Source of the DNA: Gemmatimonadales bacterium
GTDB lineage: Bacteria > Gemmatimonadota > Gemmatimonadetes > Gemmatimonadales > GWC2-71-9
Length of the DNA: 42,978 nt
NCBI GenBank assembly: GCA_013140635.1
Contig: JABFSM010000108.1
Coordinates: 1 to 42,978, forward strand
Direction: 5' to 3'
In this document: positions 27,464 to 35,724 of the stretch, piece after piece
Layout of the letters: every line of letters begins with the position of its first letter
Numbering within the stretch: position 1 is the stretch's first letter
Made by a program: the position numbers and the translations under genes
Notes under the pieces: generated by a model
What the model saw: the letters and a program-made list of their open reading frames with translations, nothing else
Told to the model about the DNA's origin: nothing
The model's database searches: none

Positions 27464-27545
27464 GACGTGCTCCTTCGAGGGTCTGGGGCGTCTCCTGATT
27501 GGCGGCGATTGTTCTTGGCCAAATTGGCCGGAATGGACCGGCCAA
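27462..27545. repeat. Inverted repeats downstream of pntB
   Basis: GAGACG (27462-27467) pairs with CGTCTC (27489-27494), and TTGGCCGG (27524-27531) pairs perfectly with CCGGCCAA (27538-27545) around AATGGA. An extra TTGGCC at 27515-27520 could compete for the second arm. Neither hairpin is followed by a T-run, so they may be Rho-dependent or weak terminators of the pnt operon. Confidence 0.45.
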
Positions 27546-27605
27546 GCCGGGCCTAGTGTCGAAAAACCGCGCAAGCTCATGGGGTGTACCGAGTTACCTA
27601 AGCTG

Positions 27606-27634
27606 TTGATTTTTCGTGGCTTAGGCCTTATATT
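27606..27634 (+). promoter_or_regulatory. Sigma-70-type promoter of the sigma factor gene
   Basis: TTGATT (27606-27611), a 17-base spacer and TATATT (27629-27634), each differing from consensus at one or two positions. The expected start near 27641 leaves a leader of about 78 bases before the TTG start codon at 27719. The rest of the 255-base gap (27464-27718) holds the inverted repeats after pntB and nothing else I can name. Confidence 0.72.
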
Positions 27635-27704
27635 GGCGACCTGATTTAGGTGTGGTGGGAATTGCAGGTGCCCACCCTGTGAAATAGCCATAACACGCAA
27701 GGAC

Positions 27705-27712
27705 GAAGGAGG
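27705..27712 (+). promoter_or_regulatory. Strong ribosome binding site deciding a TTG start
   Basis: GAAGGAGG, six bases before the TTG at 27719. No other start codon in frame nearby has such a site, and the encoded N-terminus is lysine/arginine-rich as expected. Confidence 0.75.
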
Positions 27713-27718
27713 CAGCAC

Positions 27719-28609
27719 TTGGCAACAGCTCCTCGCACCAAGCGTAACGCAGTGAAGCCGGCCCAGATCGCCAAAGCGGTGGACGAGGGTCGTGAAAGCC
27801 TCGATCTCTATCTGGACGAGATCAGCCGGGTTCCCCTCCTCAATCGGGAAGAGGAGATGGAGCTGGCCCGAAAGGCTTTCCGGGGCAATGTGGCGGCGCA
27901 GGAAAAGCTGGCGCGCCACAACGTGCGTTTCGTGGTGTCAGTAGCGAAGAAGTTCCAGAACCGGGGTGTGCCGCTCGTCGACTTGATCGGCGAAGGTAAC
28001 CTCGGTCTGATGACCGCTGCCCGGAAGTTCGATCCGGACCGCGGCGTCAAGTTCATCAGCTACGCCGTTTGGTGGATTCGTCAGGCGGTCCAGGCGGCCA
28101 TTGCCCGCCATGGCCGCCCGGTACGGGTACCGCTCAACCGGACCGCCGATCTGAGCCGCCTGGGCCGCACCACCACGCTCCTCAAGGAAAAGCTCGGTCG
28201 CATGCCGACCACCGAGGAGCTGGCGCGCGCCACCGGTCTCACGCCGGAAGCGGTGCGTTCGCTCTCCGCACTCAATTCCGAGGCGGTTCGGCTCGACCAC
28301 CCCACCCGGGATGGCGATGGCAACGAGCGCATTGAGCGCTTCGCGGCCGACCAGGAGGGCACCGACGCCGGCACGATGGCCAACAGCCAGACGCAGGACA
28401 TCGAGGCGGCGCTGGCCACCCTTCCTCCGCGGGACGCCAAGGTGCTGCGGCTCTACTTCGGCATCGAAGATGGCCAGAGCCGGACCCTCGAGGAAATCGG
28501 CCGGATGATGGGCGTTACCCGCGAGAGAATCCGCCAGTTGCGCGACCGGGCGCTCATCCGCCTCCGCGAAGGTGAAACCGGCGAGCGGCTTAAGGATCTC
28601 GTCGCCTAA
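27719..28609 (+). CDS. RpoD/SigA-family RNA polymerase sigma factor, short form
   Basis: Directs RNA polymerase to sigma-70-type promoters. The 296 residues contain region 1.2 (DLYLDEISRVPLLNREEE, about 29-46), region 2 with the core-binding and -10-recognition helices (RHNVRFVVSVAKKFQNRGVP, GNLGLMTAARKFDP, FISYAVWWIRQAV), region 3 and region 4 with the helix-turn-helix (TLEEIGRMMGVTRERIRQLR, 256-275). Region 1.1 is absent, as in the short primary sigma factors of Bacteroidetes and in many group 2 factors. It could be the housekeeping factor or a close paralogue. The start is TTG with a strong ribosome site. It is followed by a repeat and a bidirectional terminator. Confidence 0.93.
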   Translation: MATAPRTKRNAVKPAQIAKAVDEGRESLDLYLDEISRVPLLNREEEMELARKAFRGNVAAQEKLARHNVRFVVSVAKKFQNRGVPLVDLIGEGNLGLMTAARKFDPDRGVKFISYAVWWIRQAVQAAIARHGRPVRVPLNRTADLSRLGRTTTLLKEKLGRMPTTEELARATGLTPEAVRSLSALNSEAVRLDHPTRDGDGNERIERFAADQEGTDAGTMANSQTQDIEAALATLPPRDAKVLRLYFGIEDGQSRTLEEIGRMMGVTRERIRQLRDRALIRLREGETGERLKDLVA

Positions 28610-28695
28610 GTCATTGCGAGTTGCTTGACGTCATTGCGAGCGTAGCGAAGCAATCTCGGCAGATTGCTTCGGCCCCTGCGGGGCCTCGCAATGAC
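28610..28695. repeat. GTCATTGCGAG-type palindromic repeat, one partial and one full copy
   Basis: A solo left end GTCATTGCGAG (28610-28620) is followed by a full element from 28630 (GTCATTGCGAG) to 28695 (CTCGCAATGAC). Inside are CGAAGCAATCTC and AGATTGCTTCG arms and a GGCCCC-TGC-GGGGCC hairpin. It begins at the last base of the sigma factor stop codon. Its structure resembles non-autonomous palindromic elements spread in many genomes. Confidence 0.85.
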
Positions 28696-28700
28696 AGCGT

Positions 28701-28742
28701 AAAGAGAACGGCCCCGAGATCTCTCCCGGGGCCGTTCTCTTT
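28701..28742. terminator. Bidirectional intrinsic terminator between the sigma factor gene and acnA
   Basis: A perfect 16-bp stem: AAAGAGAACGGCCCCG (28701-28716) and CGGGGCCGTTCTCTTT (28727-28742) with a ten-base loop. The T-rich arm end serves the plus strand and the A-rich arm end gives a U-rich tail in the opposite transcript. It lies between the convergent sigma factor and aconitase genes. Confidence 0.85.
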
Positions 28743-28743
28743 C

Positions 28744-28763
28744 TACCGACCTACCGACCTACC
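28744..28763. repeat. Short tandem repeat of TACCGACC
   Basis: Two full and one partial copy of an 8-bp unit just before the acnA stop codon at 28770-28772. It lies outside coding sequence and has no visible function. Confidence 0.55.
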
Positions 28764-28769
28764 GCCCCG

Positions 28770-31550
28770 CTACCGCGCCAGGAACATCCTGAGCACCCGG
28801 GGCAGGATCCCCCCGTGCGCGAGGTAGTCCACTTCGACCGGTGAATTCAGCCGAACCACGGCGTTGAAGCTGATCTCCGAACCGTCGTCCCGGCGGGCGA
28901 TGATCTTGAGCCTTCCGCCCGGCACCGCCCCGGCCGCAAGCCCCGCGATGCTGTACGATTCGAAGCCGGTGAGCCCGAGGGTCTCCCGGGTCTCGCCCGG
29001 CTGGAACGCGAGGGGAAGAACCCCCATGCCGACAAGATTGCTGCGGTGAATCCGCTCGTAGCTTTCCGCGATAACCGCCCGCACGCCGAGCAGCGTGGTT
29101 CCCTTGGCGGCCCAATCTCGGCTCGAGCCGGTGCCATATTCCTTGCCCGCGAGCACGATGAGCGGCGTGCCCTCGGCGATGTACCTCATGGCGGCATCGT
29201 AGATGGAACTGAGCTCGCCCGACGGAAGATGCACCGTCCAGTTGCCTTCCTTGTCCGGCACCAGCCGATTCTTGATCCGGACGTTGCCGAAGGTGCCCCG
29301 CATCATCACTTCATGATTGCCGCGCCGGGCGCCGAAGGTGTTCCACTCATGTTGGGGGACGCCATGCTCGAGCAGATAGCGCGCCGCGGGGCCGTTCTTC
29401 GGAATGGCCCCCGCGGGAGAGATGTGATCGGTCGTCACCGAATCGCCCAGTGAAGCGAGGACACGCGCCCCGGCAATGTCCTGGAGCGCGGTCGGCCGTG
29501 GACTCAACCCCTGGAAGAACGGCGGCTCCTGGACGTAGGTCGAACTCTGGCTCCAGGCAAAGCGGTCGCCCGCGGGCACCTCGAGCGCCCGCCACTCCTC
29601 GTCACCGGTGAAGACCGATGCATAGCGCTCCTTGAAGAGCTCGGGACGGAGGGCGGCATTCATGGTGCTCTGGATTTCCGCCAGACTCGGCCAGAGGTCC
29701 GCCAGAAAGACCGGCTTACCCTGTTGGTCTTGGCCAAGCGGCTCGGTGGCGAGGTTGACGTCGACCCGGCCCGCCAGCGCGAAGGCAACGACGAGCATCG
29801 GTGAAGCGAGATAGTTGGCGCGGACGAGCGGATGGACCCGCGCCTCGAAATTCCGGTTTCCCGAGAGGACCGACGCCGCCACGAGCTGGTGTTGTTCGAT
29901 GGCATCGGCAATCGGTTCGGGAAGGGGGCCGCTGTTCCCGATGCAGGTCGTGCAGCCATAGCCGACGATCTGAAAACCCAACCGGTCGAAGTACGGCATG
30001 AGGCCGGCGCTCTCGAGGTATGCCGTCACCACGCGGGAGCCCGGAGCCATGCTGGTCTTTACCCACGGTTTGCTGGCCAGTCCCTTTTCCACCGCCTTCT
30101 TGGCGAGAAGCCCCGCTCCGACCATCACCGACGGGTTCGACGTGTTCGTGCAGCTGGTGATCGCGGCAATGACCACCGAGCCGTCGCGGAGGGGAAAGTC
30201 CTCGCCGTTGAGCGAGCAGCTCACTTCGGGAGGCGCTTCAAGCGCCGTCGACACCGCCCCTGCCGATCCGCCTTCGCCGACCCACCTGGAATAGTTTGCG
30301 TCGGCGACGGCGCGGCGGTCCGCCGGGGCGGCGCTGGGCAGGAGGCCGGGAAGCGAAACCACGAAGTTCTTCTTGAGCTCGGTGAGCGGGACGAGATCCT
30401 GCGGCCGCCGCGGGCCGGCCAAGCTCGGTTTGATCGTGCCGAGGTCGAGGTCGATCGCCGTGGTAAACTCGGGATCGGGTGTCGCTTCGGTACGGAAGAG
30501 GCCGGCCTCACGGCAGTACCGTTCAGCCCGCTCCGCCGCCTCCTCACGCCCCGTTCGGCGGAGATACCGGATGGTCTCCGCATCCACCGGGAAGAATCCC
30601 ATGGTGGCGCCGTACTCGGGGGCCATATTGGCGATGGTGGCGCGGTCGGCCAGGCCCAGATGCGCGAGTCCGGGGCCGAAGAACTCCACGAACTTGTCCA
30701 CCACGCCCTGCTTCCGAAGCATCTGGGTGGCGTGGAGCACCAAGTCGGTGGCCGTCGTTCCGGTCGGGAGCGCGCCGGTCAGCTTCACGCCGACGACCTC
30801 GGGAACCAGCATGAAGTACGGCTGCCCGAGCATGACCGCCTCGGCCTCGATGCCCCCGACGCCCCAGCCGAGCACGCCGAGGCCGTTGATCATAGTGGTA
30901 TGTGAATCGGTGCCGACCAAGCTGTCGGGATAGGCCGTCATCTCCCCGTACTGGTCCCGCATTTGGACTACCGGAGAGAGGTACTCAAGGTTGACCTGGT
31001 GCACGATGCCGGTGCCGGGCGGGACGACGCTGAAGTCCCGGAAAGCGCGCTGGGCAAACTTGAGGAGTTGATAGCGCTCGGCGTTCCGGTCAAATTCAAG
31101 GGCCACGTTCTGGCGGAAGGCATCGGCGGTTCCGTAGTGATCCACCTGCACCGAGTGATCGATCACGAGGTCGCATGGCACGACAGGGTTGATTCGCCCG
31201 GCATCGCCCCCCATGCGCGCCATGGCATCGCGCATCGCGGCGAGATCGACCACGCAGGGCACGCCGGTGAAGTCCTGGAGCACGACCCGCGCCGGCATGA
31301 AGGGAATTTCACCTCCCGCACCTGGCGCGGGGCTCCAGCGGGCCAGTGCCGCGACATGTTCCTCGGTGACAAACCCCCGGCCCGCGTGGCGGAGGGCATT
31401 CTCGAGCAGCACACGTATCGAGAAGGGAAGGCGGTCGAGCGAGCCCACACCCTGGCGTTCGAGCTCCCCGAGGCGGAACATCACCGCGCCTCCACTTCCG
31501 ACCGAAAGGCGGGACCGGGTGCCGAATGGATTGGGAGGGCTGGCGGCCAT
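28770..31550 (-). CDS. acnA: Aconitate hydratase A
   Basis: TCA-cycle isomerisation of citrate and isocitrate with a [4Fe-4S] cluster. At 926 residues it is the size of AcnA/IRP-type enzymes. Cluster cysteines are Cys467 in AITSCTNTSNP and Cys533/Cys536 in GYGCTTCIGNSGP. Other blocks include LVGTDSHTTMINGLGVLGWG and, in the swivel domain, YGTGSSRDWAAKG and AESYERIHRSNLVGMGVLP. The ATG at 31550 (MAASPPNPFG) matches the usual N-terminus; a frame open to 31631 overlaps the divergent gene and is not used. GGAG lies 12 bases upstream. It is divergent from the DUF971 gene with a 52-base gap. Confidence 0.96.
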   Translation of the reverse strand: MAASPPNPFGTRSRLSVGSGGAVMFRLGELERQGVGSLDRLPFSIRVLLENALRHAGRGFVTEEHVAALARWSPAPGAGGEIPFMPARVVLQDFTGVPCVVDLAAMRDAMARMGGDAGRINPVVPCDLVIDHSVQVDHYGTADAFRQNVALEFDRNAERYQLLKFAQRAFRDFSVVPPGTGIVHQVNLEYLSPVVQMRDQYGEMTAYPDSLVGTDSHTTMINGLGVLGWGVGGIEAEAVMLGQPYFMLVPEVVGVKLTGALPTGTTATDLVLHATQMLRKQGVVDKFVEFFGPGLAHLGLADRATIANMAPEYGATMGFFPVDAETIRYLRRTGREEAAERAERYCREAGLFRTEATPDPEFTTAIDLDLGTIKPSLAGPRRPQDLVPLTELKKNFVVSLPGLLPSAAPADRRAVADANYSRWVGEGGSAGAVSTALEAPPEVSCSLNGEDFPLRDGSVVIAAITSCTNTSNPSVMVGAGLLAKKAVEKGLASKPWVKTSMAPGSRVVTAYLESAGLMPYFDRLGFQIVGYGCTTCIGNSGPLPEPIADAIEQHQLVAASVLSGNRNFEARVHPLVRANYLASPMLVVAFALAGRVDVNLATEPLGQDQQGKPVFLADLWPSLAEIQSTMNAALRPELFKERYASVFTGDEEWRALEVPAGDRFAWSQSSTYVQEPPFFQGLSPRPTALQDIAGARVLASLGDSVTTDHISPAGAIPKNGPAARYLLEHGVPQHEWNTFGARRGNHEVMMRGTFGNVRIKNRLVPDKEGNWTVHLPSGELSSIYDAAMRYIAEGTPLIVLAGKEYGTGSSRDWAAKGTTLLGVRAVIAESYERIHRSNLVGMGVLPLAFQPGETRETLGLTGFESYSIAGLAAGAVPGGRLKIIARRDDGSEISFNAVVRLNSPVEVDYLAHGGILPRVLRMFLAR

Positions 31551-31602
31551 GGGTGCTGGTGCTCCGTGGGATATTGTTGGGATCGTGCGCGGGGAAAGAT
31601 AA

Positions 31603-31929
31603 ATGCGGAACCCGATCCCCGTGGCCATCACCCGTCGTGACGACGGCGTGCTCCTCGACTGGGATGGCCTGGGCCACCGGGCGCTCTTTCCGGCTCGTGA
31701 GCTTCGTTTAGCCTGCCCTTGCGCAGAATGTGTAGAGGAAATGAGCGGCCGGCCGCTGCTCGATCCGGCCAGAGTTCCAGCCGAGGTTCGGCCCCTCGAG
31801 CTTCAGTTGGTTGGCGCGTATGGCTTGAGAGTGCGGTGGTCCGACGGGCATAGTACCGGTATCTACACCTTCGACCGCATGCGCCGGGACTGTCCCTGCG
31901 CGCGGTGCGCACCCGCACTGATGGACTGA
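31603..31929 (+). CDS. DUF971 domain protein (gamma-butyrobetaine hydroxylase-like N-terminal domain)
   Basis: A 108-residue single-domain protein. The fold-defining text is LLDWDGLGHRALFPARELR and LVGAYGLRVRWSDGHSTGIYTFDRMR. Two CPCxxC motifs occur, CPCAEC (Cys38, 40, 43) and CPCARC (Cys97, 99, 102), a pattern suited to metal or Fe-S binding. DUF971 domains are often fused or linked to Mrp/ApbC Fe-S carriers, so a role in Fe-S cluster handling is plausible; its divergence from the Fe-S enzyme aconitase fits that but does not prove it. GGGGAAAG lies just upstream of the ATG. The next gene follows after nine bases. Confidence 0.85.
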   Translation: MRNPIPVAITRRDDGVLLDWDGLGHRALFPARELRLACPCAECVEEMSGRPLLDPARVPAEVRPLELQLVGAYGLRVRWSDGHSTGIYTFDRMRRDCPCARCAPALMD

Positions 31930-31938
31930 GGAGGCGGG

Positions 31939-32268
31939 ATGGTCGCTGGCCGAGACTTCTGGATCGTGATCTGGTTCGGCATCCTGCTCCTCGGGTTGCT
32001 CGGACTGGGGGCGTCCATCTACTGGGGGCGAGAGACGCATTGGCGCAACCTCGACGAGCTGCTGCGGGCGGTGGGGACGATCACCGTCTCGACCGGCATG
32101 CTCTTGCTTCTCCGCGGCGTCGCGACCGGATTGGGCCAGGGTCTGCTTGTTGCCGCCCTGCTCTCCTTCATCTTGGCATTCATCTTCGGGCGGAAGCTCT
32201 CGGCGCGGCCGGTAAAGGAGAACGCGCCCACTCCCGACCCGCCGGAGCCGCCGCAGGCCGTCGCGTGA
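31939..32268 (+). CDS. Small membrane protein with three predicted helices, function unknown
   Basis: I do not recognise a family. The 109 residues contain hydrophobic stretches at about 7-29 (WIVIWFGILLLGLLGLGAS), 42-60 and 65-84 (LLVAALLSFILAFIFG), then a hydrophilic proline-rich tail. GAGGAGG lies seven bases before the ATG. Its TGA shares a base with the ATG of the PIG-L gene (TGATG), so it is the first or second gene of the long plus-strand operon. Confidence 0.78.
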   Translation: MVAGRDFWIVIWFGILLLGLLGLGASIYWGRETHWRNLDELLRAVGTITVSTGMLLLLRGVATGLGQGLLVAALLSFILAFIFGRKLSARPVKENAPTPDPPEPPQAVA

Positions 32269-34691
32269 TGCGGCACCTGGCGCCGCTCGGCGCGATAGGC
32301 TGTCTGGTTGCGTCCCTCCTCCCCGCCGCCGCCGCCGGCCAACAGTCGATCGGGGCCTCGACCGGCGGAACGGTTGCCCAGCGGCAGGCCGAGCGCATGC
32401 TGGGATCGACCAAGCGTGTGCTGATGATTGCCGCCCATCCGGACGACGAGGATACGGAACTCCTCACCGTTCTGGTTCGCGGTCAGGGCGCCGAAGCCGC
32501 CTACCTGTCGCTCTCCCGCGGTGAAGGAGGCCAGAACCTCATCGGGCCGGAGCTCGGTGAAGAGCTCGGCCTGATCCGTTCCGGGGAGCTTCAGGGCGCC
32601 CGCGCCCTCGACGGGGCGCGCCAGTATTTCACCCGCGCCTTCGACTTCGGCTTCTCCAAGAATATCGAAGAGGCGTTCCGCTTCTGGCCCCGCGATTCGG
32701 TGCTCAAAGATGTCGTCCGCATCGTGCGCCGGTTCCGTCCCCAGATCATCGTCTCGATCTTCTCCGGCACCACCCGGGATGGACATGGGCAGCACCAAGA
32801 GGCAGGATGGGCGGCGCAGGAGGCGTTCAAGGTGGCGGGGGACCCCGCGGCCTTTCCGGAATTGGCCCGGGAAGGGCTGACCCCCTTTGCCCCGTCCAAG
32901 CTCTACCGTTCGGCTCGGTTCGACGGTAGCGGCGCTTCGCTCACGCTCGACGGCGGGGTGCTGGACCACGACATCGGCCAGTCGTATCGCCAGGTGGCCA
33001 TGCGGGGCAGGAGCCTCCACCGCTCTCAGGACATGGGGGTGCTCCAGGAACCGGGTCCGTCGAACATTCGCCTGGCGCTGCTCAGCGACCGGACCGGCGC
33101 CGGCGGCGGCACGCTCTGGAGCGGCATCGACACCGCCGCCGCTCCGCTCGGAGGGCCGGGCATCGAGTCGGCGGACCAGCGGCGCCACGCCGACGATGCC
33201 GCCGCGATTCGCGCCGCGCTGGTCGTCGACGCCTCCACCGCAGACGGCCGGCTGGTTCCGGGGCAGATGGTCTCGGTGCGCCTAACTGTCTGGAACGCCG
33301 GAACCCGCCCTGCCACGGCGGAATTCGCCCTGGAGGCGCCGGACCGGTGGGTGGTGTCGGCCTGCCCCGCGCCGCGGGCCGTGGTGGCGCCGGGGACGGT
33401 GGCGGCGTGCGTGGTCGAGGTCACCCTCCCCGACGACGCCCCGTTGACGACCCCCTACTTCCTCCGCGAGCCGCGGGACGGGGCGATGTATCGGTGGACC
33501 GGCGACCCCGCGGTTTGGGGGGAGGCGTTCGAGCCGCCACCCCTTCGGGCCCGGGTCGGGCTGCTTCCCGAGGGGGGCCGCCGGATCGAACAGGTGCGGG
33601 AAGTCGTGCACCGCTATCGGAATCAGGCGATCGGCGAGATCCGCCGCCCCGTCTTCGTGGTCCCGCGCGTCGACGTCAAGCTCGCTCCCGCCGAAAAGGT
33701 GTGGCCCACCGGCGGCCGCGGCGCCAAGGCGTTCGTCGTGACCCTTCAGCACGGATCGGCGGCCCCCACCGAGGGCACCGTGGTCCTCGAGCTCCCCTCC
33801 GGCTGGCCGGCGGTTCCGCCGCAGCCGTTCCGCCTGACGCGCGAAGAGGAGCGCGAAACGCTGGTCTTCGAGGTCCGCGCCCCGGAGCGGACGCCGGCGG
33901 GAAGCTACGAGGTGCGAGCGGTGGCCCGGGACAGCTCCGGCCGGCGTTATGCGGCCGGGATCTACGCGGTCGAGTACCCGCACATTCGTCCGATGGGCCA
34001 CGCTCGGCAGGCGGTGAGCGCGGTGCATGCGGCGCCGATCGCCTTTCCGGCCCTCACCCGCATCGGGTACGTCCGAGGCGCCTCCGACCGGGTGCCGGAG
34101 GCGCTGATCGACATAGGGCTCTCGGTCGACATTCTCGATGCCGCCGCCTTGGAACGGGGAAACCTCTCGAAGTACGACGTCATCGTGGTCGGCAGCCGGG
34201 CCTACGAGACCGACCCGGCGCTGCTCGAGAACAACGCGCGGCTGCTCGACTACGCGCGGGCCGGCGGGCGGCTCGTGGTGCAGTATCAGCAGGGAGCCTT
34301 CTTCAACGGGAATTACGCCCCGGCGCCGCTCACGGTGGGACAGCCGCACGACCGGGTCACCGACGAAACCGCTTCGCCGGCGCCGCTCGTTCCCGATCAT
34401 GCCGCCTTTACCAGGCCTAACCGCATCGGAGCGCCGGATTGGGCGGGGTGGGTGCAGGAGCGGGGGCTCTACTTCGCCCGAACCTGGGATCCCTCGTATG
34501 TCCCGTTGCTCGAACTCGCCGACCCGGGGGAGCCGCCGCTCCGGGGCGGCATTCTGCTCAAACGGCTGGGCAAAGGCACCTACATTTACACCGGACTCTC
34601 GTTCTTTCGCCAACTTCCCGCTGGGGTGCCCGGTGCCTTTCGCCTCTTCGTCAACTTGCTCGATGTTCGCGCCACGCCGCCGCAACCGTAG
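32268..34691 (+). CDS. Exported PIG-L family deacetylase with additional C-terminal domains
   Basis: Predicted zinc-dependent N-acetyl hydrolase acting on a sugar-type substrate outside the cytoplasm. Residues 1-25 form a signal peptide (GCLVASLLPAAAAGQ). Residues 48-260 are the PIG-L/LmbE domain, with zinc motif AHPDDE (56-61), SRGEGGQN (83-90) and HGQHQ (173-177). The middle third is beta-rich, with VSVRLTVWNAGTRPATAEF, resembling Ig-like NEW3/CARDB domains. The last 200 residues (SKYDVIVVGSRAYETDPALL, DYARAGGRLVVQYQQG) resemble a class I glutamine-amidotransferase-like fold without clear catalytic residues. The 807-residue length far exceeds a bare PIG-L domain. A frame open from 31905 is a shadow; the ATG at 32268 overlaps the preceding stop. 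Confidence 0.88.
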   Translation: MRHLAPLGAIGCLVASLLPAAAAGQQSIGASTGGTVAQRQAERMLGSTKRVLMIAAHPDDEDTELLTVLVRGQGAEAAYLSLSRGEGGQNLIGPELGEELGLIRSGELQGARALDGARQYFTRAFDFGFSKNIEEAFRFWPRDSVLKDVVRIVRRFRPQIIVSIFSGTTRDGHGQHQEAGWAAQEAFKVAGDPAAFPELAREGLTPFAPSKLYRSARFDGSGASLTLDGGVLDHDIGQSYRQVAMRGRSLHRSQDMGVLQEPGPSNIRLALLSDRTGAGGGTLWSGIDTAAAPLGGPGIESADQRRHADDAAAIRAALVVDASTADGRLVPGQMVSVRLTVWNAGTRPATAEFALEAPDRWVVSACPAPRAVVAPGTVAACVVEVTLPDDAPLTTPYFLREPRDGAMYRWTGDPAVWGEAFEPPPLRARVGLLPEGGRRIEQVREVVHRYRNQAIGEIRRPVFVVPRVDVKLAPAEKVWPTGGRGAKAFVVTLQHGSAAPTEGTVVLELPSGWPAVPPQPFRLTREEERETLVFEVRAPERTPAGSYEVRAVARDSSGRRYAAGIYAVEYPHIRPMGHARQAVSAVHAAPIAFPALTRIGYVRGASDRVPEALIDIGLSVDILDAAALERGNLSKYDVIVVGSRAYETDPALLENNARLLDYARAGGRLVVQYQQGAFFNGNYAPAPLTVGQPHDRVTDETASPAPLVPDHAAFTRPNRIGAPDWAGWVQERGLYFARTWDPSYVPLLELADPGEPPLRGGILLKRLGKGTYIYTGLSFFRQLPAGVPGAFRLFVNLLDVRATPPQP

Positions 34692-35724
34692 ACGGCGGGC
34701 GGCGCTCGCCGCCTTCGCGCTCCTCGCCGGCTGTTCGGGCGGCGGGGGGCGGACGCCGGTCGTCATCTACTCCCCGCACGGCCCGGATCAGTTAGGCGCG
34801 CTCGAAAAGGCTTTCGAGGCGCTTCACCCCGGTATCGATGTCCGCTGGCTCGATATGGGGAGCCAGGAGGTCTTCGACCGGCTCCGGTCGGAGCGGGCCA
34901 ATCCGCAGGCCGATATCTGGTTCGGCGGGCCGACCACGATCTTCGACCGCGGAGTGGGCGATTCGCTCCTCGCGCCCTATCGGCCGGCCTGGGCCGGACG
35001 GGTCGGACCCCGCGGTGTCGGCCCCGGCGACCTGTACTGGCCGGTCTACCGCACGCCGGCGGTGATCGCGTTCAACGCGCAGGCGGTGCCGAGAGATTCG
35101 GCGCCCAAGGATTGGGACGACGTGCTGGAACCGAAGTGGCGGGACCAGGTCCTGATTCGGGACCCGATGGCGTCGGGCACGATGCGAGCCATCTGGGGGC
35201 ACATCATCTACCGCGGCATCAAGGCGACCGGCGATACCGCGGCCGGGATGGCGTGGCTCCGGAAGCTCGATGGTCAAACGCGGGCCTACGTGCTGAGTCC
35301 CCTCCTGCTCACCGAAAAGCTCGGTCGCCAGGAGGGACTGGTGACCCTCTGGGATTTGCCCGACGTGCTGATCGACCGGCAGCGCGGCTTGCCGCTCGAT
35401 TATGTCTTCCCGTCCAGCGGTACCGTCGTCATCGACGATGCCATCGGGCTGGTGCGCGGCGCCAAACATCCCAAAGAGGCGCAGACCTTCATCGATTGGG
35501 CCGCGACGGACGAGGCGCTCTTGCTGGCTGCGCGCGTGGTTTTCCGTCTCCCGGCCAGGCGCGATCTCCCCCCCGATTCGATTCCTCCCTGGATCGCTGA
35601 GGTCGAGCAGGCCATGAAGGAAACCGAAGTGGACTGGGCGCTGCTGGCGCGCGAAGGACCGGGATGGATGGCCTATTGGGACCAGCGGGTGCGCAATACC
35701 GGGAAGAAGGCCGGCGCGCGGTGA
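34663..35724 (+). CDS. ABC transporter substrate-binding lipoprotein (family 1, FbpA/PotD-like)
   Basis: The binding component of the importer encoded by the next two genes. The N-terminus is strongly basic (RRRNRRRRAA) and ends in the lipobox LAGC with Cys24. The mature domain has TPVVIYSPHGPDQLGALEKAF, then ADIWFGGPTTIFD and DYVFPSSGTVVIDDAIGLVRGA, as in binding proteins for ferric iron, polyamines, thiosulfate or aminoethylphosphonate. No residue set lets me choose the ligand. The ATG at 34663 lies 29 bases inside the PIG-L gene, and no better start is in frame; the stop overlaps the ATPase GTG (GTGA). Confidence 0.85.
   Translation: MFAPRRRNRRRRAALAAFALLAGCSGGGGRTPVVIYSPHGPDQLGALEKAFEALHPGIDVRWLDMGSQEVFDRLRSERANPQADIWFGGPTTIFDRGVGDSLLAPYRPAWAGRVGPRGVGPGDLYWPVYRTPAVIAFNAQAVPRDSAPKDWDDVLEPKWRDQVLIRDPMASGTMRAIWGHIIYRGIKATGDTAAGMAWLRKLDGQTRAYVLSPLLLTEKLGRQEGLVTLWDLPDVLIDRQRGLPLDYVFPSSGTVVIDDAIGLVRGAKHPKEAQTFIDWAATDEALLLAARVVFRLPARRDLPPDSIPPWIAEVEQAMKETEVDWALLAREGPGWMAYWDQRVRNTGKKAGAR

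Noticed and set aside
31905-32267. N-terminal extension of the PIG-L protein
   Set aside because: Covers the small membrane protein gene out of frame; the signal peptide starts at 32268.
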